This document shows, one piece after another, positions 1-7,073 of a stretch of 7,132 nucleotides of DNA; positions within the stretch are counted from its first letter, which is position 1; each line of letters begins with the position of its first letter. The translations under genes were made by a program, and so were the position numbers. Origin of the DNA: Bacteroidales bacterium (lineage in GTDB: Bacteria; Bacteroidota; Bacteroidia; Bacteroidales; VadinHA17). The DNA is taken from NCBI GenBank assembly GCA_016936695.1, contig JAFGXK010000212.1:1-7132 (forward strand), in the 5' to 3' direction. A model generated the notes under the pieces. The model saw only the letters and a program-made list of their open reading frames with translations, did no database searches and was not told the origin of the DNA.

Positions 1-893
1 TATATAAAAGAGACAGGACAAACGCAAAAAGAAAGGTGGGGTCATCCATTTCACCATGGGACAATGTTGTGGCAACCCTGCCGGATATGTCAACAATGAT
101 ATCCAAGACCTACGTTAATGAGATTGATGTGAGCAAGGTGGCTGTCGGGCAGAAAGTAAATATTCTTGTTGATGCCTTCCCTGAAAAATCTTACACCGGA
201 TCGGTCATATCAGTTGCAAACATCGGGGAACAGCTACCAAATGCAGATGCCAAGGTATTCGAAGTGGTTATTAAACTCGAGGATTCCGATCCCATACTCC
301 GGCCTTCGATGACTACCGGCAACCAGATCGTTACCATGACCATAGATAATGTAACGTTTATACCCATTGAAAGTGTTCAGCTGGGAGCCGATAGTATTCC
401 GTTCGTTTATACAAAGAAAGGCATTAAGCAGATAATCGTCACCGGTGAGGCAAATGAGAATCACGTGATAGTTGAACAGGGCCTTGAACCGGGAACCCAG
501 ATCTACCTCAGCACTCCGGAAAAACCAGAGAAATTCAAAATGGCCGGTGAAGATCTGATTGCCGTTAACCAGGAACGTGCCAGAATAAAGAGAGAAGAGG
601 AGAAGAGGGCTCAGGATGAATCTGCAAGAGCCAGGGAAAGAAATAATGCTCCGGGTATGGGACCGGGTATGATGATGCAGGGTGGAGGCGGAGGCCAGAG
701 AGACACTGCGGCATTAAGGAGGATGATGGAAAGCAATCCTGAAATGAGGCAGAGGTTCGAACAAATGAGAAATGATCCTGCAATGAGGGAGCGGATGCAG
801 AATACACGCAGGGACACTTCCGCCCGCACCCCGACAACCGGGCAGCAGGGACAGGTTCCCGGCCAGGTATCACAGCGTGCCAATCAGAATTAA
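1..893 (+). CDS. Efflux periplasmic adaptor subunit (HlyD/MacA family), 5' partial
   Basis: This is the C-terminal 296 residues of a membrane-fusion (adaptor) protein that would link an inner membrane transporter to a TolC channel across the periplasm. The frame (codons from base 3) is open to the window edge, and the residues before the first internal GTG (base 36) already read like the end of a lipoyl/barrel-sandwich domain, so the true start lies upstream. In visible-residue numbering, the end of the lipoyl-like domain (about 1-28) leads into a beta-barrel domain (about 32-112) with family-typical segments TYVNEIDVSK, VGQKVNI, NIGEQLPN and LRPSMTT. A membrane-proximal domain (about 118-175) follows, with EQGLEPG. 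The last 110 residues are unusual: a charged Arg/Glu stretch, a Met/Gly-rich patch, a Met/Arg-rich tandem repeat and a Gln/Thr/Pro tail. The permease begins 19 nt downstream, which supports an ABC (MacAB-like) rather than an RND partner. The family call is firm; the exported substrate is unknown. Confidence 0.9.
   Translation, partial: YKRDRTNAKRKVGSSISPWDNVVATLPDMSTMISKTYVNEIDVSKVAVGQKVNILVDAFPEKSYTGSVISVANIGEQLPNADAKVFEVVIKLEDSDPILRPSMTTGNQIVTMTIDNVTFIPIESVQLGADSIPFVYTKKGIKQIIVTGEANENHVIVEQGLEPGTQIYLSTPEKPEKFKMAGEDLIAVNQERARIKREEEKRAQDESARARERNNAPGMGPGMMMQGGGGGQRDTAALRRMMESNPEMRQRFEQMRNDPAMRERMQNTRRDTSARTPTTGQQGQVPGQVSQRANQN
735..812 (+). repeat. 13-residue tandem repeat in adaptor tail
   Basis: Two adjacent 39-bp units (735-773 and 774-812) encode related 13-residue segments, NPEMRQRFEQMRN and DPAMRERMQNTRR. 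Pro, Met, Arg, Arg and a later Arg recur at the same positions. The repeat is degenerate at DNA level, so it is either old or selected at protein level. Composition suggests a charged, Met-rich helix. It lies beyond the conserved adaptor domains, and its function is unknown. Confidence 0.5.
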
Positions 894-912
894 TCAATTA
901 ATACTTCAGGGT

Positions 913-2301
913 ATGTTCAAATTCTTCTTCAGATATTTTCACGACATAGAAATTGCCGTTGAATCAATAGTTTCCAACAAGCTGAAATCAATGCTTACCG
1001 CGCTTGGTATCATATTCGGCGTGGCAGCAGTTATTGCAATGCTTGCTATCGGAAAAGGAGCTAAGCAGGAAATCATGGAACAGATGAAAATGGTTGGGGT
1101 AAACAACATTCTCATCAATCCGATTATCCAGGAAGAGACCTCTTCGGGCTCGGATGACACTGAAAAACAGGCGAAGAAATTTTCACGGGGACTCAGTATG
1201 CTCGACGTCGAAGCCATCCGCGAAACACTTCCGTCGGTCAAAAGGATAAGCCCTGAAATATCATTCAACTCGGTTGCAATGATGAACGGAGTAAAATACA
1301 CTGCAAAACTTGTGGGAGTGTCGAATGACTATTTCCACCTTTACAACCTGCCGCTTGTTGACGGTACCATCTTCAATGAATACCAGGAAAAAAACGGCAT
1401 CCAAGTCTGTATAATTGGAGCCAACATCAGGGCTAAATTTTTCAGCAAAATCGATCCGATCGGCCAGTATATCAAGTTTAACGGGATATGGCTCAAGGTT
1501 ATAGGCGTCCTGCAGAAAACAAACGTCAGTCTTACCGGTTTTGAAGAAAAGGGAGTCAATGTATACAATGACAATATCTATATCCCTATTCAGACCATGC
1601 TTCTCAGGTTTCAGAACCGGGCTCTGGTAAATACAAAGCTTGTATCGGAAGCCTCCTCAAACATGATGATCATGGGCGGACCGGGTGGTATGGGAGGAAT
1701 GGCCCGCGTTGTGGTGAGCAGCGCCGATGCCTCTAATGTGGAAACAAACTATAACCAGCTCGACAGGATTGTTGTTCAGGTAACTGAAACCGAACAGCTG
1801 AATCCAAGCACTGAGATACTCAGCCGCATGCTCGCACGGCGTCATTCAAACGTGAAGGATTTCGAGATCACGGTTCCCGAACTACTTCTAAAGCAGCAGG
1901 AGAGGACAAAGGATATCTTCAATATCGTGCTCGGTGTTATCGCCAGCATCTCGCTTCTGGTCGGAGGTATCGGCATTATGAATATAATGTATGCCTCAGT
2001 AATGGAGAGGATTAAGGAAATCGGAACAAGGATGGCAATCGGAGCCAAGAAGATGGACATTGTGGTTCAGTTCCTTTCTGAGGCAGTACTCATAAGTGTT
2101 ACCGGTGGTTTTATAGGTATATTTCTGGGGGTCATAATGGCCAAACTCATTGAGCAGGTTGCAGGTATAATGACCATTGTATCCTTCTTTTCCATATTTA
2201 TCGCTTTCGGGGTTTCAGCCGCAGTCGGTGTTGTTTTCGGTTACCGGCCGGCCAAGAATGCATCCGAGAAAGATCCAATTGAATCATTAAGATACGAATA
2301 A
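913..2301 (+). CDS. ABC transporter permease, MacB/FtsX family, without ATPase domain
   Basis: This 462-residue inner membrane protein has the MacB/LolC/FtsX mechanotransmission layout. TM1 (about 26-47) is followed by a large periplasmic MacB_PCD-like domain (about 48-333) and then the FtsX domain with TM2 (about 335-358), TM3 (about 385-412) and TM4 (about 420-444). Diagnostic motifs are the cytoplasmic loop ERIKEIGTRMAIGAKK (365-380), FLSEAVLIS, and the C-terminal GYRPAKNASEKDPIESLRYE. E. coli MacB carries a fused N-terminal ATPase of about 220 residues; here there is none, so a separate LolD-like ATPase must supply energy. The periplasmic domain has a Met/Gly-rich loop at 250-263. I chose the ATG at 913 over an in-frame GTG at 877. 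The GTG would overlap the adaptor gene by 17 bp and add 12 residues unlike family N-termini, while FFRYFHDIEIAVESI fits the usual start. The gene sits between adaptor and TolC-like genes, so it is the inner membrane component of that efflux complex. Substrate is unknown (MacB relatives move macrolides, lipoproteins or peptides). Confidence 0.92.
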   Translation: MFKFFFRYFHDIEIAVESIVSNKLKSMLTALGIIFGVAAVIAMLAIGKGAKQEIMEQMKMVGVNNILINPIIQEETSSGSDDTEKQAKKFSRGLSMLDVEAIRETLPSVKRISPEISFNSVAMMNGVKYTAKLVGVSNDYFHLYNLPLVDGTIFNEYQEKNGIQVCIIGANIRAKFFSKIDPIGQYIKFNGIWLKVIGVLQKTNVSLTGFEEKGVNVYNDNIYIPIQTMLLRFQNRALVNTKLVSEASSNMMIMGGPGGMGGMARVVVSSADASNVETNYNQLDRIVVQVTETEQLNPSTEILSRMLARRHSNVKDFEITVPELLLKQQERTKDIFNIVLGVIASISLLVGGIGIMNIMYASVMERIKEIGTRMAIGAKKMDIVVQFLSEAVLISVTGGFIGIFLGVIMAKLIEQVAGIMTIVSFFSIFIAFGVSAAVGVVFGYRPAKNASEKDPIESLRYE

Positions 2302-2311
2302 AATACTAAAG

Positions 2312-3793
2312 ATGAAGAAGATTTTGTTACTGACGGCAGCTGTTCTGCTGCTGTTCCCGATTAGGAATTCATATTCGCAGGAACTGAAGAGACTGACGCT
2401 TGATGAAGTCATGAAACTGGCAGAGGAACAGTCGCCGAATGCCCTGATGGCCAAGAACAGGTTCCGCGCAAGCTACTGGCAATACCGTACTTTCAAGGCA
2501 GAATACCGGCCGTCGCTGACTTTTACGGGAACTACACCATATTACAGCACTGCATTTGAAAGGGTATGGAACTCCGGAACGGAAAGCTGGGATTACAAAT
2601 CCACAAATATTTTGCGGAACCTCGGTTCATTATCTCTGTCGCAGAATATTGGCCTTACCGGCGGTACCATTTCTCTGGACTCTGATCTTACCCTTGAGAA
2701 CGATTTTGAAAGAGACAAAAGAAATTTTATTACAGTTCCGATAAGCGTAGGGCTTACACAGCCTCTTTTCAGGTACAACTCGCTGAAATGGCAGAAGAAA
2801 ACCGAGCCCCTGAGGTACTCAGCAGCAAAGCAGAATTATCTGTCAAATATTGAAGGTGTTCATTCCCAGGCGGTAATGTATTTCTTTTCCCTTGCCCTCG
2901 CCCAGAGCAACAAGCAGATAGCAGAGATGAACTTTGCCAACGCCGACACTCTTTACAAGATTGCCCAGGGAAGGTTTGAGCTGGGGACTATTGCTGAGAA
3001 CGAGCTTCTTGAACTTCAGCTTACCTGGCTCAATACTGAAACACAAAGAAGAGAAGCTGAAATGAACCTCCGCGACAGGGAGATCAGGCTTAAGTCATTT
3101 CTTGGTTTCAATGAGAATGTCAAACTGGAACTCATTATTCCGACTGAGATACCCGAACTGCAGGTCAGCCCCGAAGAGGTGCTTGAACTGGCCAGGGCAA
3201 ATAATCCTGAGATACTTCAGCAGCAATTGACGGTGATGACAGCTCAGAGCAGTGTTGCACAGGCTAAAGCGGAAAAGGGATTGAATGCGAATCTTATCGC
3301 ATCCTTCGGAACAAGGGATCAGGATTCTGATTTTAATCTGGCTTATGCCCAGTCAAACCAGCAGCAGAACATCAGGCTGGGAGTAACTGTGCCTATCCTC
3401 GACTGGGGGCTGGGACGCGGAAGATACAAGATGGCTGTTTCAAACCTCGAACTTGCACAGGTTACCTCCGACCAGGCCCTGGTCGACTTCGAGCAGAACC
3501 TGATCCTTGATGTCGAACAGTTCAACCTGCAGAGGGCACAGGTAGCTGTTGCAGCTAAATCGGATACCGTCGCCATGAGGATGTACGAGGTGACAAAACA
3601 GAGGTTCCTTATCGGGAAGATTGCCATACTTGAGCTGAACAACGCCGACACCAAGAAGGACCAGAACAGGAGACAGTACATTCAGGCGCTTCAGAACTAC
3701 TGGAGTTACTACTATAATATTCGCTCCCTTGCATTGTACGATTTCGTTAACAGAAAACCTCTTGAAACCGAATTTGAGAAATTGCTTGAGTAA
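2312..3793 (+). CDS. TolC-family outer membrane efflux protein
   Basis: This 493-residue protein should form the trimeric outer membrane barrel and periplasmic tunnel of the efflux system. It opens with a signal peptide (MKK, hydrophobic core 4-16, likely cleavage near SYS-QE at 22/23). There is no lipobox Cys, so it is not an OprM-style lipoprotein. Two OEP repeats are visible, at about 27-265 and 285-480, reflecting the family's internal duplication. The helical element YKIAQGRFELGTIAENELLE (215-234) is mirrored by YEVTKQRFLIGKIAILELNN (425-444), and the strand element VGLTQPLF (146-153) by LGVTVPILDWG (356-366). Length matches the family. The gene starts 10 nt after the permease stop with an A-rich leader and no clear Shine-Dalgarno, and it ends just before a strong terminator, so it is the last gene of the operon. 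The specific function follows only from its neighbours. Confidence 0.93.
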   Translation: MKKILLLTAAVLLLFPIRNSYSQELKRLTLDEVMKLAEEQSPNALMAKNRFRASYWQYRTFKAEYRPSLTFTGTTPYYSTAFERVWNSGTESWDYKSTNILRNLGSLSLSQNIGLTGGTISLDSDLTLENDFERDKRNFITVPISVGLTQPLFRYNSLKWQKKTEPLRYSAAKQNYLSNIEGVHSQAVMYFFSLALAQSNKQIAEMNFANADTLYKIAQGRFELGTIAENELLELQLTWLNTETQRREAEMNLRDREIRLKSFLGFNENVKLELIIPTEIPELQVSPEEVLELARANNPEILQQQLTVMTAQSSVAQAKAEKGLNANLIASFGTRDQDSDFNLAYAQSNQQQNIRLGVTVPILDWGLGRGRYKMAVSNLELAQVTSDQALVDFEQNLILDVEQFNLQRAQVAVAAKSDTVAMRMYEVTKQRFLIGKIAILELNNADTKKDQNRRQYIQALQNYWSYYYNIRSLALYDFVNRKPLETEFEKLLE

Positions 3794-3813
3794 AGGTTGA
3801 TATTATCTGGTTT

Positions 3814-3854
3814 ATTAACAGGGACACTGCATTGCAATGTCCCTGTTAATTTTT
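3814..3854 (+). terminator. Intrinsic terminator of the efflux operon
   Basis: A perfect 13-bp inverted repeat (ATTAACAGGGACA at 3814-3826, TGTCCCTGTTAAT at 3838-3850) encloses an 11-nt loop and runs into a T-tract (3850-3854). It begins 20 nt after the TolC-like stop codon. The loop contains TGC-ATT-GCA, which could add a small inner stem. There is no T-tract on the other side, so it works for + strand transcription only. It separates the efflux operon from secDF. Confidence 0.88.
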
Positions 3855-3858
3855 AATG

Positions 3859-3870
3859 TTTTTGCAAAAA
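3859..3870. repeat. 12-bp perfect palindrome next to secDF promoter
   Basis: TTTTTGCAAAAA is a perfect palindrome ending 5 nt upstream of the predicted -7 element of secDF, so it lies inside the expected core promoter region. It could be an operator or only an AT-rich coincidence. Its first half also supplies a TTTG (3861-3864), but that is only 11 nt from the -7 element, too close for a normal -33 box. Confidence 0.25.
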
Positions 3871-3875
3871 TTTAA

Positions 3876-3884
3876 TATCTTTGC
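3876..3884 (+). promoter_or_regulatory. Bacteroidota-type -7 element for secDF
   Basis: TATCTTTGC matches the Bacteroidota primary sigma factor -7 consensus TAnnTTTG. It lies 53 nt upstream of the secDF ATG and just after the terminator of the preceding operon, where a promoter is needed. Transcription would start near 3890, giving a leader of about 45-50 nt. I see no good TTTG -33 box at the usual 17-21 nt spacing, so the call rests on the -7 motif and its position. Confidence 0.6.
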
Positions 3885-3937
3885 GCCTCAATAAAGAATA
3901 TTCGGAAAAATACCTCAAAAATCCAAATTAGAGAGAA

Positions 3938-6910
3938 ATGCAAAACAAAGCAGCTATTATCGTTCTGGCAATTGCACTGGCTCTGGTGTCGATATACCAG
4001 CTTTCTTTTACCGGTGCAACCTGGAAAGTCAGGAAAGACGCCCGGGAATATGCAGAAGGCGACATGGTGAAACAAAGGAAATACCTCGATTCATTATCAG
4101 CCCTGCCTAAGGAAAAATGGAGTTACCTGGGATACACCTTCAAGGAAGTTCAGAAAAAAGAAATGAATCTTGGTCTTGACCTGAAAGGCGGGATGAACGT
4201 TATTCTTGAGGTATCGGTTGAAGACATTCTGAAAGCTCTCTCTAACTACAATCCCGACAAGACATTCAATGAAGCCCTTGCCCGGGCAAAGGTACAGTAC
4301 CAGACTCAGGCAGGAGCCGACTTTCTTAACCTTTTCGGAAGGGCTTTCGAGGAAATTGATCCGAATGCCAGGCTGGCTGCAATCTTCGGCACGGTGGAGC
4401 TTCGCGACCGAATAAACTTCAACTCCTCAAATGCTGATGTCCTGAATGTTCTTGACGCAGAAGTCGAGAGTGCCATATCAAATTCGTTCAACATTCTCCG
4501 CACCAGGATCGACCGTTTCGGTGTAGTGCAGCCTAATATTACGCGCCTTTCCACAAGAGGTAACATACTCATAGAGCTGCCTGGGCAGGATGACCCGCAG
4601 AGGGTAAGGGAACTTCTTCAGGGAACAGCAAACCTTGAATTCTGGGAAACCTATGAGAACACTGAGATAATCAATTATCTTATCCAGGCAAATAACCTGC
4701 TCAGGGAGATAGAAGCCAACACCCTCAGGACCGATACTACCCTTACAGCCGGTGAATCATTATCACTGCCTGCTGACACTGCGGCGGGGAGTCCTTCGCT
4801 TGAGGACCTGATAACCCAGGATACAGGATTGGCCGTAGCTGATACCCGTGAGGAGTTCAATGTCCAGAATCCACTTTTCGGAGTACTAAGTCCCCGGGTT
4901 ACCGAACAAGGAGAACCATTGCCTTCGAGCATGGTCGGACTTGCCGCCGGCATCGACACTGCCCAGGTTAACAGATACCTGTCAATGAATCAGGTGAAGG
5001 CACTTTTCCCGCGCGACCTTTTCTTCCGCTGGAGTCAGAACCCTTATAAATATGATCCGAGCGGAACACTCTATGAACTTCATGCCATAAAGATCACCAC
5101 CCGCGACGGAAGGCCCCCCCTTACAGGTGATGTTATCACCGGCGCCAGACCAACCACCGGAGTAACCGGTTCTGAAGTTAAGGTTGACTTTACCATGAAT
5201 GCCGAAGGCGCAAAGACATGGGCCAGGATGACACGCGACAATGTAGACCGGTGCATTGCAGTATTGCTTGACGGTTACGTAAGATCATACCCGAGAGTGG
5301 TCAACGAGATTACAGGAGGAAACACCGAGATAACAGGTGATTTCACCATTGCGGCGGCAGACGACCTTGCCAATATTCTCAAGCCGGGGAAAATGCCCGC
5401 CCCTGCTAGGATAGTATCCGATACCGTCGTAGGACCGACTCTTGGAAAGGAAGCCATCAATGCCGGTATGGTGTCATTCATTATATCATTCATAATTGTG
5501 CTGGCTTACATGATCTTCTACTACAGCCGCAGTGCAGGGACAATTGCCGATATAGCACTTGTGGCAAACATATTCCTTATCATGGGTATTCTTGCTTCCC
5601 TGGGATCAATACTCACCCTCCCGGGTATCGCAGGTATTGTTCTCACAATGGGTATGTCGGTTGACGCAAACGTGCTGATATTTGAAAGGATAAGGGAGGA
5701 ACTCCGGGCCGGCAAGGGAATGAAGCTTGCCATTGCCGATGGTTATAAAGGAGCCCTTTCGGCCATCCTCGACTCCAACCTTACTACCCTGCTTACAGGT
5801 ATCATCCTTTATGTATTCGGAACAGGACCGATCAAGGGATTCGCAACCACTCTCGTAATAGGTATCTTTACATCACTGTTTTGCGCAATCTATATCACCC
5901 GCCTCATCTATGAATGGCAGCTTAAGCGGAATATCAAGCTTTCATTCTCGATTAAGATGACTGCCAATATTCTTAAAAACACTAAGATAGACTTTATCGG
6001 CAAGAGGAAGATCTTCTACGGCATTTCCATAGCCATTATGGTTATTGGCCTGGTATCGCTGGTTGTAAGGGGATTGAACCCGGGTATCGATTTTTCCGGA
6101 GGGCGTACATACGTCATCAGGTTTAATGAAAGCGTAAATACGGCCGACGTTGCCTCGAGGCTTTCAGATGCTTTCGGTGAAGCACCCCAGGTGGTTACTT
6201 TCGGCTCCGACGACCAGGTAAGGATAACCACCAAATACAAAATAAACGAAACCGGAGTGGATGATGAGGTGGAAACACTACTTTACGAAGGATTGAAGGA
6301 TATGGCAGGCGGCAATGTAACCAAAGAGGAATTCCTTTCGCTTTACAGGCAAAGTTCCGAGACTGTAGGCCCTACAATCGCCGCGGATATAAAGTCGAGG
6401 GCTGTTTTTGCCGTCATATTTGCCACAATAATAATGTTCCTCTACATCTTCCTGAGGTTTAAGAACTGGCAGTATGGCATGGGAGCAGTTGCCTCCACAA
6501 TTCATGATACACTGGTTGTTCTGGGCATCTACTCGCTGCTGTGGGGAATTATGCCATTCTCCATGGAGATTGACCAGTCGTTCATCGCGGCAATCCTTAC
6601 AGTAATAGGTTATTCAATAAACGACACGGTTGTGGTCTTTGACCGTCTAAGGGAATTCATACCATTGCACAGGAAACGTCCGATGAGAGAGGTTTTGAAC
6701 CTGGCTCTGAATGACACCCTCAGCCGTACATTGAATACAGGTATTGCATCAATTCTCGTACTGGTAATTATGTTCTTCTTCGGCGGAACAACGATCAGAG
6801 GCTTCCTCTTTGCAATGATAATAGGAATCATTGTTGGGACCTACTCTTCGATATTCGTTTCAACAGCCCTGGTATATGATACAACCAAAAAGAAGGGACT
6901 GAAGATGTAG
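3938..6910 (+). CDS. secDF: Protein translocase subunit SecDF (SecD-SecF fusion)
   Basis: This 990-residue inner membrane protein combines SecD and SecF in one chain. It assists SecYEG by using the proton gradient to draw preproteins out on the periplasmic side. SecD half: TM1 (about 6-22), LGLDLKGG (78-85), a long periplasmic P1 domain (to about 505) with FTMNAEGAKTWARM, then TM2-TM6 (about 508-658) including GMSVDANVLIFERIREE, whose Asp576 is the conserved proton-path Asp. SecF half: TM1 (about 691-712), NPGIDFSGG (714-722), a smaller periplasmic domain, then five TMs with the HD pair (856-857) and GYSINDTVVVFDRLRE (891-906). Both halves are intact. The fusion is typical of Bacteroidota and some other lineages; E. 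coli has separate secD and secF. P1 holds an extra Ser/Thr/Ala-rich segment at about 240-345. The ATG at 3938 follows a purine-rich GAGAGAA and the encoded N-terminus starts directly into TM1. Flanking terminators and its own promoter suggest a single-gene transcript. Confidence 0.97.
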   Translation: MQNKAAIIVLAIALALVSIYQLSFTGATWKVRKDAREYAEGDMVKQRKYLDSLSALPKEKWSYLGYTFKEVQKKEMNLGLDLKGGMNVILEVSVEDILKALSNYNPDKTFNEALARAKVQYQTQAGADFLNLFGRAFEEIDPNARLAAIFGTVELRDRINFNSSNADVLNVLDAEVESAISNSFNILRTRIDRFGVVQPNITRLSTRGNILIELPGQDDPQRVRELLQGTANLEFWETYENTEIINYLIQANNLLREIEANTLRTDTTLTAGESLSLPADTAAGSPSLEDLITQDTGLAVADTREEFNVQNPLFGVLSPRVTEQGEPLPSSMVGLAAGIDTAQVNRYLSMNQVKALFPRDLFFRWSQNPYKYDPSGTLYELHAIKITTRDGRPPLTGDVITGARPTTGVTGSEVKVDFTMNAEGAKTWARMTRDNVDRCIAVLLDGYVRSYPRVVNEITGGNTEITGDFTIAAADDLANILKPGKMPAPARIVSDTVVGPTLGKEAINAGMVSFIISFIIVLAYMIFYYSRSAGTIADIALVANIFLIMGILASLGSILTLPGIAGIVLTMGMSVDANVLIFERIREELRAGKGMKLAIADGYKGALSAILDSNLTTLLTGIILYVFGTGPIKGFATTLVIGIFTSLFCAIYITRLIYEWQLKRNIKLSFSIKMTANILKNTKIDFIGKRKIFYGISIAIMVIGLVSLVVRGLNPGIDFSGGRTYVIRFNESVNTADVASRLSDAFGEAPQVVTFGSDDQVRITTKYKINETGVDDEVETLLYEGLKDMAGGNVTKEEFLSLYRQSSETVGPTIAADIKSRAVFAVIFATIIMFLYIFLRFKNWQYGMGAVASTIHDTLVVLGIYSLLWGIMPFSMEIDQSFIAAILTVIGYSINDTVVVFDRLREFIPLHRKRPMREVLNLALNDTLSRTLNTGIASILVLVIMFFFGGTTIRGFLFAMIIGIIVGTYSSIFVSTALVYDTTKKKGLKM

Positions 6911-6916
6911 TGTTTT

Positions 6917-6930
6917 CCGGAGCTCTCCGG
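6917..6930. repeat. Short CCGGAG inverted repeat after secDF
   Basis: CCGGAG-CT-CTCCGG is an inverted repeat 6 nt after the secDF stop. As RNA it would fold as a 5-bp stem with a 4-nt loop, with no useful T-tract after it. It may stabilise the 3' end or be part of a compound terminator with the larger hairpin downstream, whose loop contains the related CCGGAA-T-TTCCGG. Confidence 0.4.
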
Positions 6931-6942
6931 GTTTAAGTTATA

Positions 6943-6987
6943 CAGCCGCCTCCCAGCCGGAATTTCCGGAGGAGGCGGTTGATTTTT
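6943..6987 (+). terminator. Intrinsic terminator of secDF
   Basis: An 11-bp GC-rich stem (CAGCCGCCTCC at 6943-6953 with GGAGGCGGTTG at 6971-6981, one G-T wobble) is followed by ATTTTT (6982-6987). The 17-nt loop holds its own inverted repeat, CCGGAATTTCCGG (6957-6969), so a stacked, extended hairpin is possible. It starts 32 nt after the secDF stop and separates secDF from the tatA-like gene. Confidence 0.85.
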
Positions 6988-7037
6988 ATTAAGTCCTTAT
7001 ATGCTGAACACCATAACGGATTAATCTGTTTTTTTTC

Positions 7038-7046
7038 TACCTTTGT
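7038..7046 (+). promoter_or_regulatory. Bacteroidota-type -7 element for the tatA-like gene
   Basis: TACCTTTGT matches TAnnTTTG and ends 27 nt before the ATG of the tatA-like gene, directly after a run of eight T (7029-7036). It predicts a short leader of about 20 nt. No clear -33 TTTG is seen at normal spacing. Its position between the secDF terminator and a new start codon supports a separate promoter. Confidence 0.6.
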
Positions 7047-7073
7047 GTCTGCATTAACAGAATTACGGATCAG

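Noticed and set aside
36..38. GTG at 36 as the start of the adaptor gene
   Set aside because: The frame stays open to the window edge and the upstream codons encode family-like sequence, so the gene is truncated by the window and does not start there.
565..897. Long reverse-strand open frames opposite the adaptor tail
   Set aside because: They mirror the biased codons of the adaptor tail on the + strand and show no recognisable domain, promoter or start context.
877..912. Upstream GTG start for the permease overlapping the adaptor gene
   Set aside because: It would add 12 residues unlike family N-termini and overlap the adaptor by 17 bp; the ATG at 913 gives a normal MacB-like N-terminus.
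1656..1701. Met/Gly-rich loop as a frameshift or assembly artefact in the permease
   Set aside because: The frame is continuous with conserved MacB/FtsX sequence on both sides, so it looks like a real loop.
3881..3931. Possible 16-codon leader peptide (TTG start) upstream of secDF, as an export-sensing arrest peptide
   Set aside because: Its TTG is part of the -7 element and would precede the predicted transcription start; there is no hydrophobic signal or arrest-like motif.
5114..5120. Run of seven C in secDF as a phase-variable tract or sequencing error
   Set aside because: The reading frame is intact across it (GRPPLTGD), the run is short, and secDF is not a plausible phase-variable gene.
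6278..6505. Reverse-strand open frames inside secDF and the other genes
   Set aside because: They are antisense to well-conserved coding sequence, are short and have no family features.
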